NCBI GenBank assembly: GCA_963457665.1
Contig: OY735209.1
Coordinates: forward strand, 4,519,081-4,583,080
Reading direction: 5' to 3'
From: Thysanoteuthis rhombus
Taxonomy: Eukaryota > Mollusca > Cephalopoda > Oegopsida > Thysanoteuthidae
DNA length: 64,000 nt
The position numbers and the translations under genes are program-made. The notes under the pieces were generated by a model. It searched no databases, was not told the origin of the DNA, and worked only from the letters and a program-made list of their open reading frames with translations. Positions 46,190-58,800 of the stretch are shown here, one piece after another. The stretch's first letter is position 1; each line of letters begins with the position of its first letter.

Positions 46190-47740
46190 TATCTCTCAAT
46201 CAAAAACGAATTCCTAGATCCACCCGAAAATTTGATTACTTTTTTCTTACAATGTGGCTAACGTTTCCTCAAAAGGTCATTGAAATTCAGAGAACTCTTG
46301 AAGTTATCGCATGCAGAAATTTGACCAAAAACAGAGAGAGATATCTATGTGTTTTTTTCAGATTTGCTCATCTGCCTACACATTATCTCCAAAATTTCTC
46401 AATGAATTTTGTGAAACAGTAAGCTATAGTGTAAGGGAGAAGTGATTCAATTTTTGGGTGGATCCAGGGACTCATTTTGGAGAAATTTTTCCATCTTTAA
46501 TGTTTCATACATTTCTGCATTCATTCCTGACTGTCCACATGGTATCTCTGGAAATTTTGATGGGATCACGCGACAGGAGAATTGATTCAATTTTAGAGTA
46601 GATCCAGGAATTTTATTAGGTTGAAAAATATTTCGTGCTTTTTTTTAAATACATTTCTGCACTCTCCATATGATATCTCCAAAAGTTCTAAATAAATTCT
46701 AATGAAATTTGTGTTATGACAAGGCACTGGGTAAGAAGCCACTGAATTTTGGAGCAGATCTAGGAATTTGTTCTTGATTGAGAGATACTTTTCTGTTCTA
46801 ATGTTTTATACATTTCTCGATTTATTCCTGACTGTCCACATGATATCTTCGACAGTTTTCAATGAATTTCAATGGAATTTTATGGATGGGTTTGCTACCT
46901 AGTAAGGAAGAATTGATTAGATTTTTGGTTGAATCCATCAATTTGTTCTTTATCAAAAGATATTTTTGCATTCATTGGGAATTAATTTTTGAATTCGCCC
47001 TTGTCTGCCCACATATTTTGCGGAAACGTAGGGCACCAAACACAGACAAATTCACTGAATTTTGAAGCAGATCTAAGGATTTGTCTTTGATTTAGAGATA
47101 TTTTTTTAATTTGAATATTTAATATATTTCTGTATTCACTCCTCTCTATCTACATAATATCTCCAAAAGTTCCCAATGAATTTCAATAAAGTTTTGTGGA
47201 CAGGTGAGGCACATAGTAAGATTTGATTAAATTTTGGGGTGAATCCAGGATTTTTTTTGGATAGGGAGATATTTTGTAGGTTTCTTTTCGATCTCTGTAT
47301 TTACTCTTGACTCAGAACACAACATCTCTAAAAGTTCCCAAGGAATTTCAATGAAATTTTGTGGATGGTTGAAGCACATATGTTAAATGTGATCAAATTT
47401 TGGAGCAGATCCAGTAATTATTGATTGAGGGATAGTATTTGTCCTTACATTTTTCATTCGTCAAAGAATGTCAACACAATCTTATGGAAATGTGGATCAC
47501 AGGAAAAGGGAGAGATGGTCAAATCTGAGGGTGATTCAAGGAATTGGTTTTAAATTAAAAGATATTCTTAGCATTATTTTTTGTACATTTCTACATTCAC
47601 TCCCGTTTGTCAACATATCTCCCAAAGTTCCCAATAAATTTCAATGGAATTTAATGAAAAAGGGGGCAATAGACTAGGGAAGAAGTGAATAAATTTTGGG
47701 ATGGATTCATTTACTATTGGGGAAAACTGTACATTTGCAG
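46190..47740 (-). repeat. Repeat E array, central cluster
   Basis: About nine degenerate units in head-to-tail order. Landmarks such as ctgtccacatgatatct occur near 46375, 46537, 46665, 46830, 46992, 47145, 47310 and 47600, spacing 128-165 bases where adjacent. Each unit has catgatatctccaaaagttc, then caatgaatttcaatgaaatt, then a ttaaattttgggg(t/c)gg-type word, a ccaggaatt word and a long T-run. Satellite-like and old, since the units differ strongly. No coding function. Confidence 0.7.
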
Positions 47741-48087
47741 TTGTCCATTTTGAATTTTAAAATGGCAGCCTTTAGATTCCATAGCTGAACTGGCGACAAC
47801 TATTTGTCTAATTTGTATGGTTCATAGATATGATTCAATCTGATTGCCAAGATTCTACACAAAAATAAAATAGGAACTTCTACATTTCGATTGACATAGT
47901 CTTTGGAATTCAATAATTTGGCCTAAGATGACCCTCAGATGTCTATTTTTAACAATAAAATACCTGCAAAGAGTCATTCACTATTCAATATTGATTGTAC
48001 TTTACTTATATTAGATACTGGTGAAGTAAAAGCTCAGTAACAGTTTTAAGACCACTAGAAATCCCCTAAATCAGAGTAAGAAACAAA

Positions 48088-48260
48088 AATAAATCACACA
48101 ACACACCTTTTGTGTAAGAACTTGCATAGAGTGCAAAACGCACTGAAAGAGTTAAAACACACAACACAGCTTGTGTACAGGAGTGTACTGAGATAGTGCC
48201 AAGCCAAACACATTAAGGAGTTAGGACACACAAGGCAACTTATATGCAAGAAGCCAGAGG
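48088..48260. repeat. Short tandem duplication, unit about 65-70 bases, 2.5 copies
   Basis: Three successive blocks start with (a/g)acacacaa-(g/c)-c and contain ttgtgtac/ttgtgtaa/ttatatgc. The first two close with a gagtta word. The repeat continues weakly into 48260. Confidence 0.45.
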
Positions 48261-48814
48261 AGAAATGCAAAATCAATTGCATTGTAAATAATCTGGATCA
48301 CATGATCTGGCAGACCAGCACAAGTGAGACGTCACCGAAGAAAAATACACCATCAACAAAGCACCGTTACATCCTAACAATCTCTCTGTGGAAAACTCAC
48401 ACATTTTTGTCTTCACCGATCTGTAAAACTTGTGAATATACATCACCAAATGACTATATCTGACAGCCAACCCTGTAGGTTTGTTTCGGCAATTGAAAAT
48501 TGTGGGTTTTATAGCAGAGGCACTTAATGTGAGTAGGACGTTTTCTTTACCACATGCACTTCAGTGACAATATTTTTATTATTATTTTGACTGAATAACC
48601 AAAACTGACTGAAAATACTACAACTACAGCATTCAAGTCAAGTAGTTTTTTTCCTGTCATTCAACAGGAAATAGTGTAACTTTTTATGCAAAAATCATTA
48701 ATGGTGTATTTACTTCTGGGTCAAAATCTCATTTGGTAGGACAATAAATACCGCTTGAAGAATTGAGAATGATGTGAAAATGTGAGTCTAAACATATAGA
48801 AATAATGTCTCTTT

Positions 48815-49740
48815 CAAGTGAGTTAAAATTGAATTTTCAAAGCAGCACTGAAAGGAGAAAGTATACACAGTTCTTAAAAATGTTTTGGAGGCTATTTTGA
48901 TGTATATTTTGTGACAGCAACAACCCCACTCATGACAACCCTCTCTAATCCCTTCTCCTGAACTGGAAAGTTTCCATGTGTTTTTGAGACTATCATGATG
49001 TCTTTCAACCTGAAAACATATCAACACACCACAAGCTTCATACTCTTGTGGATAAAAGTCTAGATTATTTTGAAATGTAAATTATTTGAGTGTTTCACTT
49101 GTGAATAAATTTTTCCTTCAAAATATCTTTGCATATGTTTGACCTTGTTTCACAGATCCACAATGTTTATAAGAATATGGTTTCTTACTAGTTTGCATTT
49201 GCATATATACAGAAATAGAGAACTGCAAGAAAAAGATCCACACAATCCACAAAAATATTAAATATATTTGGTGTCTCAGTATGTTTCTTTAAAAATGACT
49301 TATCGAAAAATGCTACGGCAGACTGTTGCCGAGAAAATAGTTTATTTTCAGTGTGTGTTTCCATGTTTCACCAAATTTGACATCCCTGAAAAGATAGATC
49401 TAAACACCTCACAGGAATATGGTTTTTCTACAGTATGTGTTTGCATGTGTATTACTAAACTTATGTAAGAAGGAAGGGTCACATCTAACACCTGAATAAG
49501 GTTATTATTCTTGAGTATGCCTGCATGTTGAACTCAATTTTTATGTAAGTGAAGATTCAGACATTTCACAAAAAAAAAGGTTTTTCACCAATGTGTGTTA
49601 GATTATGTCCTTGAAATCACATAATATGAAAGAGAAGATCCACACATTTCACAATACAAATTGTACTTAGTGTCCCAATATGCTTTTTTAAACATTACAA
49701 ATCCAAAAATGCTCCTTCACAATATCAACTACAATAACGG
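48815..49740 (-). pseudogene. Eroded 3' tail of gene 5 finger array
   Basis: Minus-strand finger and linker traces run about 0.9 kb beyond the gene 5 stop. Examples are 49130-49200, 49300-49480 (reading cacctcacaggaatatggtt, the complement of a CEV linker region) and 49500-49735. Stops and frame shifts are frequent. The tail matches the one after gene 4 (32960-33270), including non-finger words at 48826-48870. The gene 5 stop itself arises where the linker after the last HMQK is damaged. Confidence 0.7.
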
Positions 49741-49746
49741 TTTTCT

Positions 49747-51234
49747 CTAGTGTTTTTGCATATGTCTCATCAAATTTGACTTCTGTGTAAAATTACATTC
49801 GCATAATTCACAAGAATAAGGTTTTTCACCAGTATGCGTTCGCACATGTTTCACCAAATTTGACTGTTCTGAAAAGGTAGATTCACACACCTCACAAGAA
49901 AATGGTTTCTCTCCAGTATGTTTTCGCATATGTATCACCAAACTTGACCTTTGTGAAAAAGAAGAATCACACATTTCACAGGCATAAGGTTTCTCTCCAG
50001 TATGTGTTCGCATATGTCTCACCAAATCTGATTTTTGTGAAAAGGAAGATCCACACATCTTGCAAGAATAAGGTTTCTCCCCAGTATGTGTTTGCATATG
50101 CATCACTAAACTTGATTTCAGTGAAAAGGAAGATTCGCACATTTCACATGAATAAGGTTTCTCTCCGGTGTGCGTTCGCATATGTGTTATCAAATGTGGT
50201 CTATGTGAAAAAGTAGCTCCACACACCTCACAAGAATATGGTTTCTCGCCAGTATGTATCTGCATATGCGTCAATAAATTTGATTTCAGTGAAAAAGTAG
50301 ATTGACACATCTCACAAGAAAATGGTTTCTCTCCAGTATGTGTTTGCATGTGTGTCATTAAATTTGACTTCTGTGAAAAGCTAAATCCACAAACCTCACA
50401 AGAATATGGTTTCTCTCCAGTATGTGTTTGCATATGTCTCACTAAATTTGACTTCTTTGAAAAGGTGGATTCACACACCTCACAAGGAAATGGTTTCTCT
50501 CCAGTGTGAGTTCGAATATGTCTCACTAAAATTGACTTCTGTGAAAAGGAAGAATCACACAATTCACAGGAATAAGGTGTTTCGCCAGTGTGTATTCGCA
50601 TATGTCTCACCAAATCTGATTTTTTTGAATAGGAGGATCCACATATTTCACAGGAATATGGTTTCACTCCTGTATGTGTTTGCATATGTATCACTAAACT
50701 TGAATTATGTGAAAAGGAAGATTCACACATTTCACAAGAATATGGTTTCTCACCAGTATGCGTTCGCATATGTATCACTAAACTTGACTTTCGTGAAAAG
50801 GAGGACTCACACATATCACAAGGATAAGGTTTCTCTCTAGAATGTGTTCGCATATGCCTCACTAAAACTGACTTATGTGAAAAGGTAGATCCACACGTTT
50901 CACATGAATAAGGTTTCTCTCCAGTGTGTGTTCTCATATGTGTCACCAAATGTTGCCTACGTGAAAAGGTAGAGCCACACACCTCACAAGAATATGGTTT
51001 CTCTCTAGAGTGTGTCCGTATATGCGTCACTAAATTTGAATTATCTGAAAAGGAAGATCCGCACATTTCACAAGAATATGGTCTCTCACAAGTATGTGTT
51101 CGCATATGTATCCTTAAACTTGACTTCTTTAAAAAGGGAGATTTACACAATTCACAGGAATAAGTTTTTCCACCTGTATGTATTTGCATATGTCTCACCA
51201 AATATAACTTTAAGAAAGATGAAGAGCCATACAC
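49747..51234 (-). CDS. C2H2 zinc-finger protein, 17 complete fingers (gene 5)
   Basis: Open frame of 495 residues, nearly all fingers: a partial first finger (GSSSFLKLYLVRHMQIH, second Cys replaced by Tyr), then 17 complete C2H2 fingers with mostly TGEKPY linkers and variants TCERPY, SREKPY and TGVKPY. Helix residues -1,2,3,6 for fingers 7-11 (HSSI, KSDR, QSIR, KSNR, QSNT) resemble those of fingers 14-18 (LSSM, QSDR, QSSI, ESNK, QSNR), so a seven-finger step was probably duplicated. There is no leader: the first ATG lies inside the broken finger, and in-frame stops stand just upstream. Either translation starts at this internal ATG, an exon further upstream supplies a start, or the gene has recently lost its 5' end and is becoming a pseudogene. 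The array itself has no internal stop over about 1.5 kb, which favours recent or present function. Confidence 0.8.
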   Translation of the reverse strand: MYGSSSFLKLYLVRHMQIHTGGKTYSCELCKSPFLKKSSLRIHMRTHTCERPYSCEMCGSSFSDNSNLVTHIRTHSREKPYSCEVCGSTFSRRQHLVTHMRTHTGEKPYSCETCGSTFSHKSVLVRHMRTHSREKPYPCDMCESSFSRKSSLVIHMRTHTGEKPYSCEMCESSFSHNSSLVIHMQTHTGVKPYSCEICGSSYSKKSDLVRHMRIHTGETPYSCELCDSSFSQKSILVRHIRTHTGEKPFPCEVCESTFSKKSNLVRHMQTHTGEKPYSCEVCGFSFSQKSNLMTHMQTHTGEKPFSCEMCQSTFSLKSNLLTHMQIHTGEKPYSCEVCGATFSHRPHLITHMRTHTGEKPYSCEMCESSFSLKSSLVMHMQTHTGEKPYSCKMCGSSFSQKSDLVRHMRTHTGEKPYACEMCDSSFSQRSSLVIHMRKHTGEKPFSCEVCESTFSEQSNLVKHVRTHTGEKPYSCELCECNFTQKSNLMRHMQKH

Positions 51235-51420
51235 ATTACAAGAATGTTTTTTACTAGTATATGTTAGTCAATGTTTCATCAAAGATGGCTTCATTGAAAG
51301 AAGAGATCAATACTTTCCACAAGAAAGTTTTTCTTCATATGTATTCCTCATTCCTGGCTTCTCGACGGTGTGTGCTTGCCTGTGATTTACCAAATATATT
51401 TTCTGTAAGAAAAAACAAAA
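51235..51420 (-). pseudogene. Eroded 5' fingers of gene 5
   Basis: Continuation of the array toward the 5' side. The minus strand gives a linker-like HTVEKP near 51370, a KPSLMKH segment near 51290, then a stop, and a TYTSKKHSC linker leading directly into the open frame. About two fingers are damaged. No MENxxEE or MSES-type leader is found further upstream. Confidence 0.65.
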
Positions 51421-53050
51421 AAACATCCAGTCCAATTTTAAACAATATTATTTGTACTGGTATCTTTTAAAAAGAGATATAAGACTACAGAAATATAGAA
51501 AAGTGTGCAAAATGATGCTAACAGGCAAAATAGTATAGATAAAATCGGAGGAAAATATCTTAAAATACAAAGGTATAATAAACATAGAAAAACATTGAAA
51601 AGGGTGCAAGATGACACATGAAATACCCAGAGAAACCTCAATTAGCTGATCATCAATTATCCAAATTTCAGATTATCCGATAAATGATTTCAGTGTCTTA
51701 TAACCGTGATAAGTAAAGGTTCCTTTCTTATGATTGCATCATTCATCTGAACAATCAATTATTCAAAGTATATAGTCCCTAACATTTTCATTTGAATAAT
51801 TCAAGTTTCTTTTTTTCTCTGAAATATATAGGAAAATTTGGAGGGATATTTCTTCAAAAAAGAAAAATACATGCAGACCATATTCAATTTTCTGGAATTA
51901 GCAGCCATTTAACTCAGTGTTTGAACTGTTTTGAAATATCCCTCCTGCTGATCACGCAAAAGTAAAAAATTAATCCGTCCATGGTTTTTCAACAATCCTG
52001 TTATCTTTGAATCTTATTGATTACATAGTTGCGTTTGAGGGCAGGGATGCAACTGGTGCATTGCAACAATGCTCAGAGTGACCAATGGGTGCAGGAGATT
52101 CTAGAATAGAGCTGTGTATCGAAACTTCTTCATTGATATATGCCAATCAAAAAAATAACGAAATAATTCACTATCATTTGTTGACAAGTGCAATGGTCTT
52201 TAACCAATGAGGAATGAGTAATTTCAAGAGGGTGTAAGCCAGTAGGAAAATGGTAAGAATTTCTCTAAATATTTCAGGAATTCTTTTCACAAGCTTTCTC
52301 ATAACATCATGAATAAACATAATATACAAATTCCCATGCAGTCATAGAATGATAGCAATAATTGGCAATTTGATTATACGAATAAAATGTACAAAAAACA
52401 CGATGTTCTGGAGCATTTTCTTCTTTTTGTTTAATATTCCCTGAATATTGAAATGATCTGAAGGTAAAATTAAGTAAAGATACAATTCATCAAGTTTAAC
52501 ACAACAAGAAATTCTATTTCTACTATTTCAATGTCACCAGATCTCACAAACAACTCAAGCGTGACAGACACTAGCAAATTGTTAATTATTATATGCCTTG
52601 ATGTGGATTAACCTTTTTACAAATATTTGTTGGACTTATTTCAAATTAATTGTTTCATTGAAGATGGTAGAGGTAAGGTTTAAGTTCTAAAGGGAAAGGA
52701 CGTGGTGGTAAAAGGTCAAAAACTGTTGGTCTAGAGTTTATTGTATAAAGTGCAACTCTTGAATGCTTAATGGCAAGGGGAGGGGCAGAATAGCACAGGT
52801 TTGAAAAATCTGTCACAGTTTGAAGGCGGGGAGGGAGTTGGAATAAGCTAGTTGGGTAGGAAACTAGGTCTACTGACATAATTCAGTAGGATCTGAACAA
52901 AACAAAGTTGTTTGAGAAAAATCTATTATAAATTTTCTTTGTTTATGTTGTCTGGAGTGAGTGATACATTAAAAGATCATTTCAAATAAGTTTCTATATA
53001 ATATAACGCAATTTATAATCATTCTATCAGATCATACAAATCCATATCTT
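51421..53050. other. Presumed intron of gene 5, no gene recognised
   Basis: The minus-strand frame 52655-52879 (74 residues, Pro- and Leu-rich) lies in a less AT-rich patch. It shows no family motif and is left uncalled. Confidence 0.35.
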
Positions 53051-53081
53051 TATACACACACATACACATATATATATATAT
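53051..53081. repeat. (CA)n/(TA)n microsatellite
   Basis: tatacacacacatacacata followed by a pure ta run. Confidence 0.75.
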
Positions 53082-53329
53082 CTTTATGAATGGAAAGATT
53101 TTTTGACAACTTATGATTTAACAATTTGACAATTTGGGAAAACAACTCGATCATGAATTTTTCACATCAGTAGTGTCATCAGATTGGATTTGGATAACTA
53201 AAAAAAATATATGAGGTCCGATGTAGCGATGATATCACATTTTGAACTTTTTTAATTTAAATAAAAAGTTTAAATTCACTGTTTGTCAATTTTCTACAAT
53301 ACAATCAATAATTGCAAAATTAGAAACAC

Positions 53330-53470
53330 TAAGACCAAACCTACCTGATTACCCTAGCACTAAACCTACCTAGTAATCCTGCCTGGTAATTTAGCATTAA
53401 CCTTACCTACGAGCCCTAACACCAAACCTATTTAGTAACCCTAACCCTCACACTAACCCAAGTTACATGC
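53330..53470 (+). repeat. Degenerate minisatellite, unit about 28 bases
   Basis: About five units of the form cta-a-acctacctagtaaccctag-a; the end reads taaccctaaccctcacactaaccc. Two telomere-like ccctaa words occur, but the unit is longer and irregular, so it is not a telomere. Related traces are at 5405 and, inverted, at 39955. Confidence 0.6.
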
Positions 53471-55675
53471 CGTATGGTTCAATAGTGACTGAATTATTTT
53501 TGATTAAAATTAAATATGAAAATAAATATTAGCTTTAGATAGGAAATATTAAAACTAACCACATATGTAAAATGCCACTTCCTTCATGAACTGTCCATAA
53601 AAGAGCTGGACCCACGTGTTCACTGGCTCATTTAAAGCCCCAACTTTCTTAATTGGGTACATCTCTCTTTCTCTCTCCTCCATTCCTTTTCTCCAGAATC
53701 GGTATTATTTTGTTAGCGTTCCTGATGATTCAAAATTTACCATTTTTCCACAATGACCAAGCACTGTTCTAAACATTACCAATTTCATTTAACAGATCTG
53801 GAGACAACTCTCATACACTCAGCAACACAATCATGTCCTGTTCTTTGGTTCAAAAATACATATTCACACTTCAATCTACCATGAATGAAATGACAATGCA
53901 ACTACTACATAACAGTCATGATCATTTTCTGCCTTTTAACTCTTTTCACCTCAAAAAGTGCACATGGGTTGAACCATTGGGTGTTTTTCAGTGTCTCAGA
54001 TTGGCCCCAAAGTTGCTCATTGATAATCATAGATTCAGGTGTCATACATTGCCTGCAACTTGGCAGTTAGGCATGTCACTGATAAACTGGTCTCCATAAT
54101 TATTCCTGGTCTTCAAAATACCAAGCCTTATTTATTCAAAGCATTTACACTTCATTAACTCACAGTTACTACCACTACTTTGCACCTACCCTTCACTTGA
54201 GCGCTATCTTCCATCTTCCTCTTCTACGTAGCAACAAGCTTACACTAAATCTTATCTAAACAGGCCTCTTCTATCATGAGTGATCTTACAAATATTAACA
54301 TGTATTTTCCTTTCAGCTTTATATGTACTGTTTATAAATGTCTCATTCGTTGAATCATAAAATGTATGTTCTCTTTGTTTGTCTAAACATTCATACGTCA
54401 TTATTATGATTACAAACTCTGCTTAAACTCTTTACCCATGTCTATATGTAGTGCAGAAATTCTTCCTCCTGTCATGGCAATTATCGAGTACCTTCCCTCT
54501 TCAACATTTATAGGGATTTCAGCAAGTGGCGGTAAACTTGAAGCAGCTGGAGACAAATTCCTTTGTCCTCAGCAACCACAACCCTCTTATCACAACACAG
54601 AACCAAATATCATTCTAACTCTCCCTCACACTGCAGTAACTATCATACGTATAGTTCTAATTCAGATTAGCAATTTTTTGTTCTTCAGAAAATAAATGAA
54701 AACTTGAAATAGAGAAATGTAAGTACTTTTTGTTGATTCGTTTGGAAGAATTACAAAAGAAAAAAAGAATAAAATTAATGGCTTTCATTTTTCATTGTTG
54801 TGTTACCTGACCAAAGATTGGACGATTATACTTTTAACCATGCTGAAAATGGCATAGATCCCTCAATTGAATGATTGCAAAAACAATATTTTTTGATCGA
54901 GAGTATTGTTATTTGAACAAAAGCAAAAATCTAGCAACTTTTAGCCATTTGAAATGGTGACATATGTGTTACTAACAGGAATACCCAAATAAATTAAGAA
55001 ATTACTGATTATAGATCTTTTTTCAGATTCTATGAATTATCTCCCTGGACTTTTGCTTTTTAGAAATATCTCAAAATAAAAACTTCAAATGTCAACATTA
55101 AAGAGACATAACCAAAATATTTCAAAGCTGTAGTTCCATACGATAGACGCAAAATCAATTATGGCAGATTGCTCCACACACCATGGACTTTGGCCCCTTC
55201 CAAACATGCACCTTTGGAATAGGCACCGCCAAAGTCAATGGGAATTCTTGGCCATGTGCACCATTTTTAACAGTGAGTGATGGGTGTGTGGAATATTCAT
55301 TAAAAACAAACATTAGTGAATACATGAATTATATTGAGTATTCTACTCACTTGCTCTTGAAAATAGAACACAAATTAAATTAGGTAATCAAATCAACACA
55401 CTTATGTGTGCCGTTTTAAAATGTGGGTGAACTTTACTATCTACAATCGGGGTAACTATTTTATCAGACCTACCAACCTCTGAAGTTATCAGATAAGGAG
55501 AACTGATTGTTTTTTACTCGAAAAAGAGGGAGATTTCTGAGGAAATATACACTACAAATCATAAAAACTCAAAATGGTACATTTCTTCACAACAAAGCTT
55601 TCAAAATGTCAGAATAAACAGTTTTTTATTTGTAAACAAGCTCAGTAGATGCAGATTTTGCCTTTTTCAGTAATT
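53471..55675. other. Presumed intron of gene 5, no gene recognised
   Basis: The plus-strand frames 53833-54099 and 54438-54695 (88 and 85 residues) lie in a less AT-rich 1.1-kb region. They share no recognisable motif; possibly an unrecognised mobile element. A block around 55090-55175 resembles 37440-37520 (atatttcaaagctgt-gtt). Confidence 0.3.
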
Positions 55676-55679
55676 ACTC

Positions 55680-55800
55680 CCCTGAATGCCACTTGTGACA
55701 AATCTAAGTCAAAAGGCATTTTAGGCAAAAGGATAGCAGTGTAGTACAGATTACTGCAACTAACGATCGCATTCAGACAAAATAGCATCAATCAAAGGGA
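55680..55800 (+). mobile_element. Family H terminal copy
   Basis: gtgtagtacagattactgca, then actaacgatcgcattca, matching the ends at 17165-17230 and 18150-18240. AT-rich DNA follows to about 56150, resembling the element interior. No right end is seen. Confidence 0.45.
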
Positions 55801-56689
55801 TAAAAGTAGTTACAAATGTTTTAACTGAATTGTATCTATTTAATTGTATTTAATAATTCACTTTGTAAATTCGAATGAATAAACGTTTTGTTTATTTTTT
55901 ATCCTGGATTTATACGAAATTTTATATAAAAAGGTAATTACATCTTCAGCAGTATTTATTTTGAAAATATTTGAAGGAATAAAGGGTTTTCGTTTTCCTT
56001 AACTAATTTAATATTAAAATGTTTGATAAAAAAAAATATACTTTTTTAGCACTTATTTATGACTTAATTTCAAGGGGATTAAATAAATCAAGTAAATTAG
56101 TTTGAATTATTTTTGTAAATTTAAAACCAGTTAAAGTTTTCAAGTGAATGTTTTCTTTAAATTCCGTATCGTATGTTACAGGAAGACTAGAATAATCAAA
56201 AAATCATGGACTCAAAACATACTTTCATTATGAAATAAGGTAGGACGTTTTTTTACGGTCCATACATTTTTTGTTTGTATGGTGGTATTTTTTGCTTCAA
56301 AATAGCTCCAACAATCTCTAAAAATTATAATTTCAGACGACTATGTTGCTTAATTAAATCTCCTAATCAAAAGAAAACCTTTTTTAGAGACTTGACGTTT
56401 GACCCATGGTATTTCTATTTCAATGCTAGAATCGTAGATAATGTACCCCCCACCATCTACTTATAGATTCGAACGGATCAGATTCGATCGTAGGTACAGG
56501 AAAATATGTTCGCAATTGGGAATCTCCTGACAAAATCGGTCGAGTAGGAAGGTCTGATTTTGTAGCCATTTTATAGCCAACCGTATTTTATTTGCCCTCG
56601 TAGAGGAAGGGATTATCTTACAATCAATTTGAAATTGAATCGAAATATTTTTTTAATTTTCAGAATTGAAAACAAGCAAGGAAATGAAA

Positions 56690-56965
56690 CGACATCAAAC
56701 GTCTTTTTTTTCCTCAGTTTTTATAAGGAATTGACGTCGGTGATAAAAGTTGTGTCAAAAGACGAACTATTTGCTAAATCTTATAGATAGGAATTATCAG
56801 TCGTATTTTCTTACTTACCTTTCATATTATGAAGAAGAAAGAAAGGAAGGAAAGAATGTTCAGAAAGTTGTTGATGTCATTGCCCCTCTTCAAAGTCTTT
56901 GTTGTCAGTTGCTGTTGTCCGAATTCGATCGTTTTGTTTGGATTTTCCCGTCAATTCCCCCTATT
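56690..56965 (-). promoter_or_regulatory. Type B promoter / first-exon module of gene 5
   Basis: Match to 39380-39665. On the minus strand the inferred exon ends TATGAAAG at 56819 and is followed by the donor GTAAGTAAGAAAATACG. Exon-side words gaattcgatcgttttgtttg and gttgttgatgtcattgcccc match the gene 4 copy. The distance to the gene 5 finger exon is about 5.4 kb. Confidence 0.58.
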
Positions 56966-57642
56966 TCTATATTATTCCTCGAGCTGAGCCACAAAGCACG
57001 CTCTTTGTGACCAGAGATATGTTTTCTAACAATGATAACCAAAGAAATCGCGACCATTACGAGAACTTACGAGATTATCGGCAAGTTGAGAATCTTCGGA
57101 GCTCCGCACAGAATGGAAATATTTTTGCAATCATTTAATTCTCAATCAAATCCCGCAAAATTTTACTGCTTTAACCAGAAAAGAATAATGTGACGATTAA
57201 ACATTGTGAATTGTTTTAGCCGAGATCAAAACAGCACTATTTGAATGATAAGGCCTGCGATTATGAACCAATCAGAATGCAGTTTTTACTTCACTGCAAA
57301 AAATCATATTGGGCTTGCCAAATTACCCAATATTTGGCTAGATCTGGCTAATTCATCTCCCACTACGGACGATAAGAATGTACGATCGGCGCAAAATTGG
57401 ACAATTTTTTAAATAATATTTAAGTTTGTAAAATGATTCGTATGATTTTTTTGTTTGAATTTAGAGATGAATTGCTCACTTTATTTAGTGTAATAAAAGT
57501 AGTTCACTTACGCATTAATGCTATGATGTTTTTAGCCGTCTTAATAACGCTCAATACACTCAGTCAATATAAACAATCCAGAATGCGTAGTAAAATAAAT
57601 AATGGGAAAGGCCTTTTCTTGCAATGGACTTATAAAGGCTAA

Positions 57643-57685
57643 TGGTGGTGGTGCTGCTGCTGCTGATGATGATAGTGATGGCGGT
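57643..57685 (+). repeat. GGT/GCT/GAT triplet repeat
   Basis: Four GGT, then four GCT, then GAT triplets with interruptions. Confidence 0.7.
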
Positions 57686-57689
57686 CCGG

Positions 57690-58734
57690 TTCCATATGCT
57701 AAGCCTGTATTCCATATTATTGAAATTAAAAAGATGGAAGCAGAGAAAAAATGCACAGGAATGAAATAAGTTGCAAACGGCTTATTAATTAGGAGAAATT
57801 GATAGTGGCAAAGCAGAAAGGAAGAAAATGTCGAATAACAATCAGTCCCTCCCCTATCAGTAATGCTTGGAAAACATTCGGCCATGATATATTTTTTTTT
57901 TGTTTCGATGATTTTTTCGAAAATTTTTGAAAATTTCGCATGTAACTTTTTGTGGTTGGTGTCCTATTTCCATCCATAAAACCTTCGTTTCCTCGGGGAA
58001 TTTGTCAATTATGAAAAATTCAAAATTTCGAGTTTATGCCGTAACAATGTTATCGTAATCCTAAACTAGACCCTTACTCTCTGCTATTAATACAGAACAT
58101 GAAAGATGACTTTGCTTAAGTGGTTTTTCATTTCAACAAATTCATTTTTGTGTGATTCAAAAAAAAATATCATTGAATAATTAATCTTTATGCTACTTGG
58201 ATGCTTCTGAAACATTGTTTTTTTTTGTTTGTTTTTTAAACAACGTTGTTTTACTGATCAATGATTGTAGTTTTACAAAATTTGAAAGACTATTTTGATT
58301 TTTGTTCTGTTTTATTACAAGTAATTCAGAACTTCGGATTTTCGCCAAAACGTCAAATGCCTGAACACTCACGCCAAATCGGGTTAGCTAAATGATATTA
58401 TTCCGAACCAAAATTTGAATAGAATTAATTACGAAAACATATACGATTACCTCTTCAGCATCGGAACCTAATTACTTTTTCAAAGGGAAATTCAAAATGT
58501 CCAATTTTCGTTTTGGTGCCGAGGTCAGAAAAAATATATTTCATCAAATAAATATAGTATATACTGAATATGGGAATGTTGTATATTCTTGAAAAGGGAA
58601 TATCATGTAGAGTAAAGTTTACAAAAGAGCCATTTGCCTCGGAACAGGTAACTTCAAGCTATTTACAATCGAGTGTCATAAAACTTTGTTTCAAATATGA
58701 AAGACGTGAAAAATTGCATCACTTTTTAGCTGAG
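57690..58734. other. Intergenic, no gene recognised
   Basis: AT-rich with A and T runs. Confidence 0.35.
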
Positions 58735-58800
58735 TTCCAATCCTCACACAAAATTTCATTGAAATTCATTCGAAACCTTTGGAGAACTGGGGCGTTGGAA
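58735..58800 (+). repeat. Single unit of repeat E
   Basis: cacacaaaatttcattgaaa then ttcattcgaaacctttggag. Confidence 0.5.

Noticed and set aside
53330-53470. Internal telomere remnant (ccctaa words)
   Set aside because: Only two telomere-like words occur inside a longer, irregular unit of about 28 bases that also appears elsewhere.
53833-54695. Two plus-strand frames of 85-88 residues as exons
   Set aside because: No recognisable domain and no convincing splice pairing. They lie within the presumed gene 5 intron.
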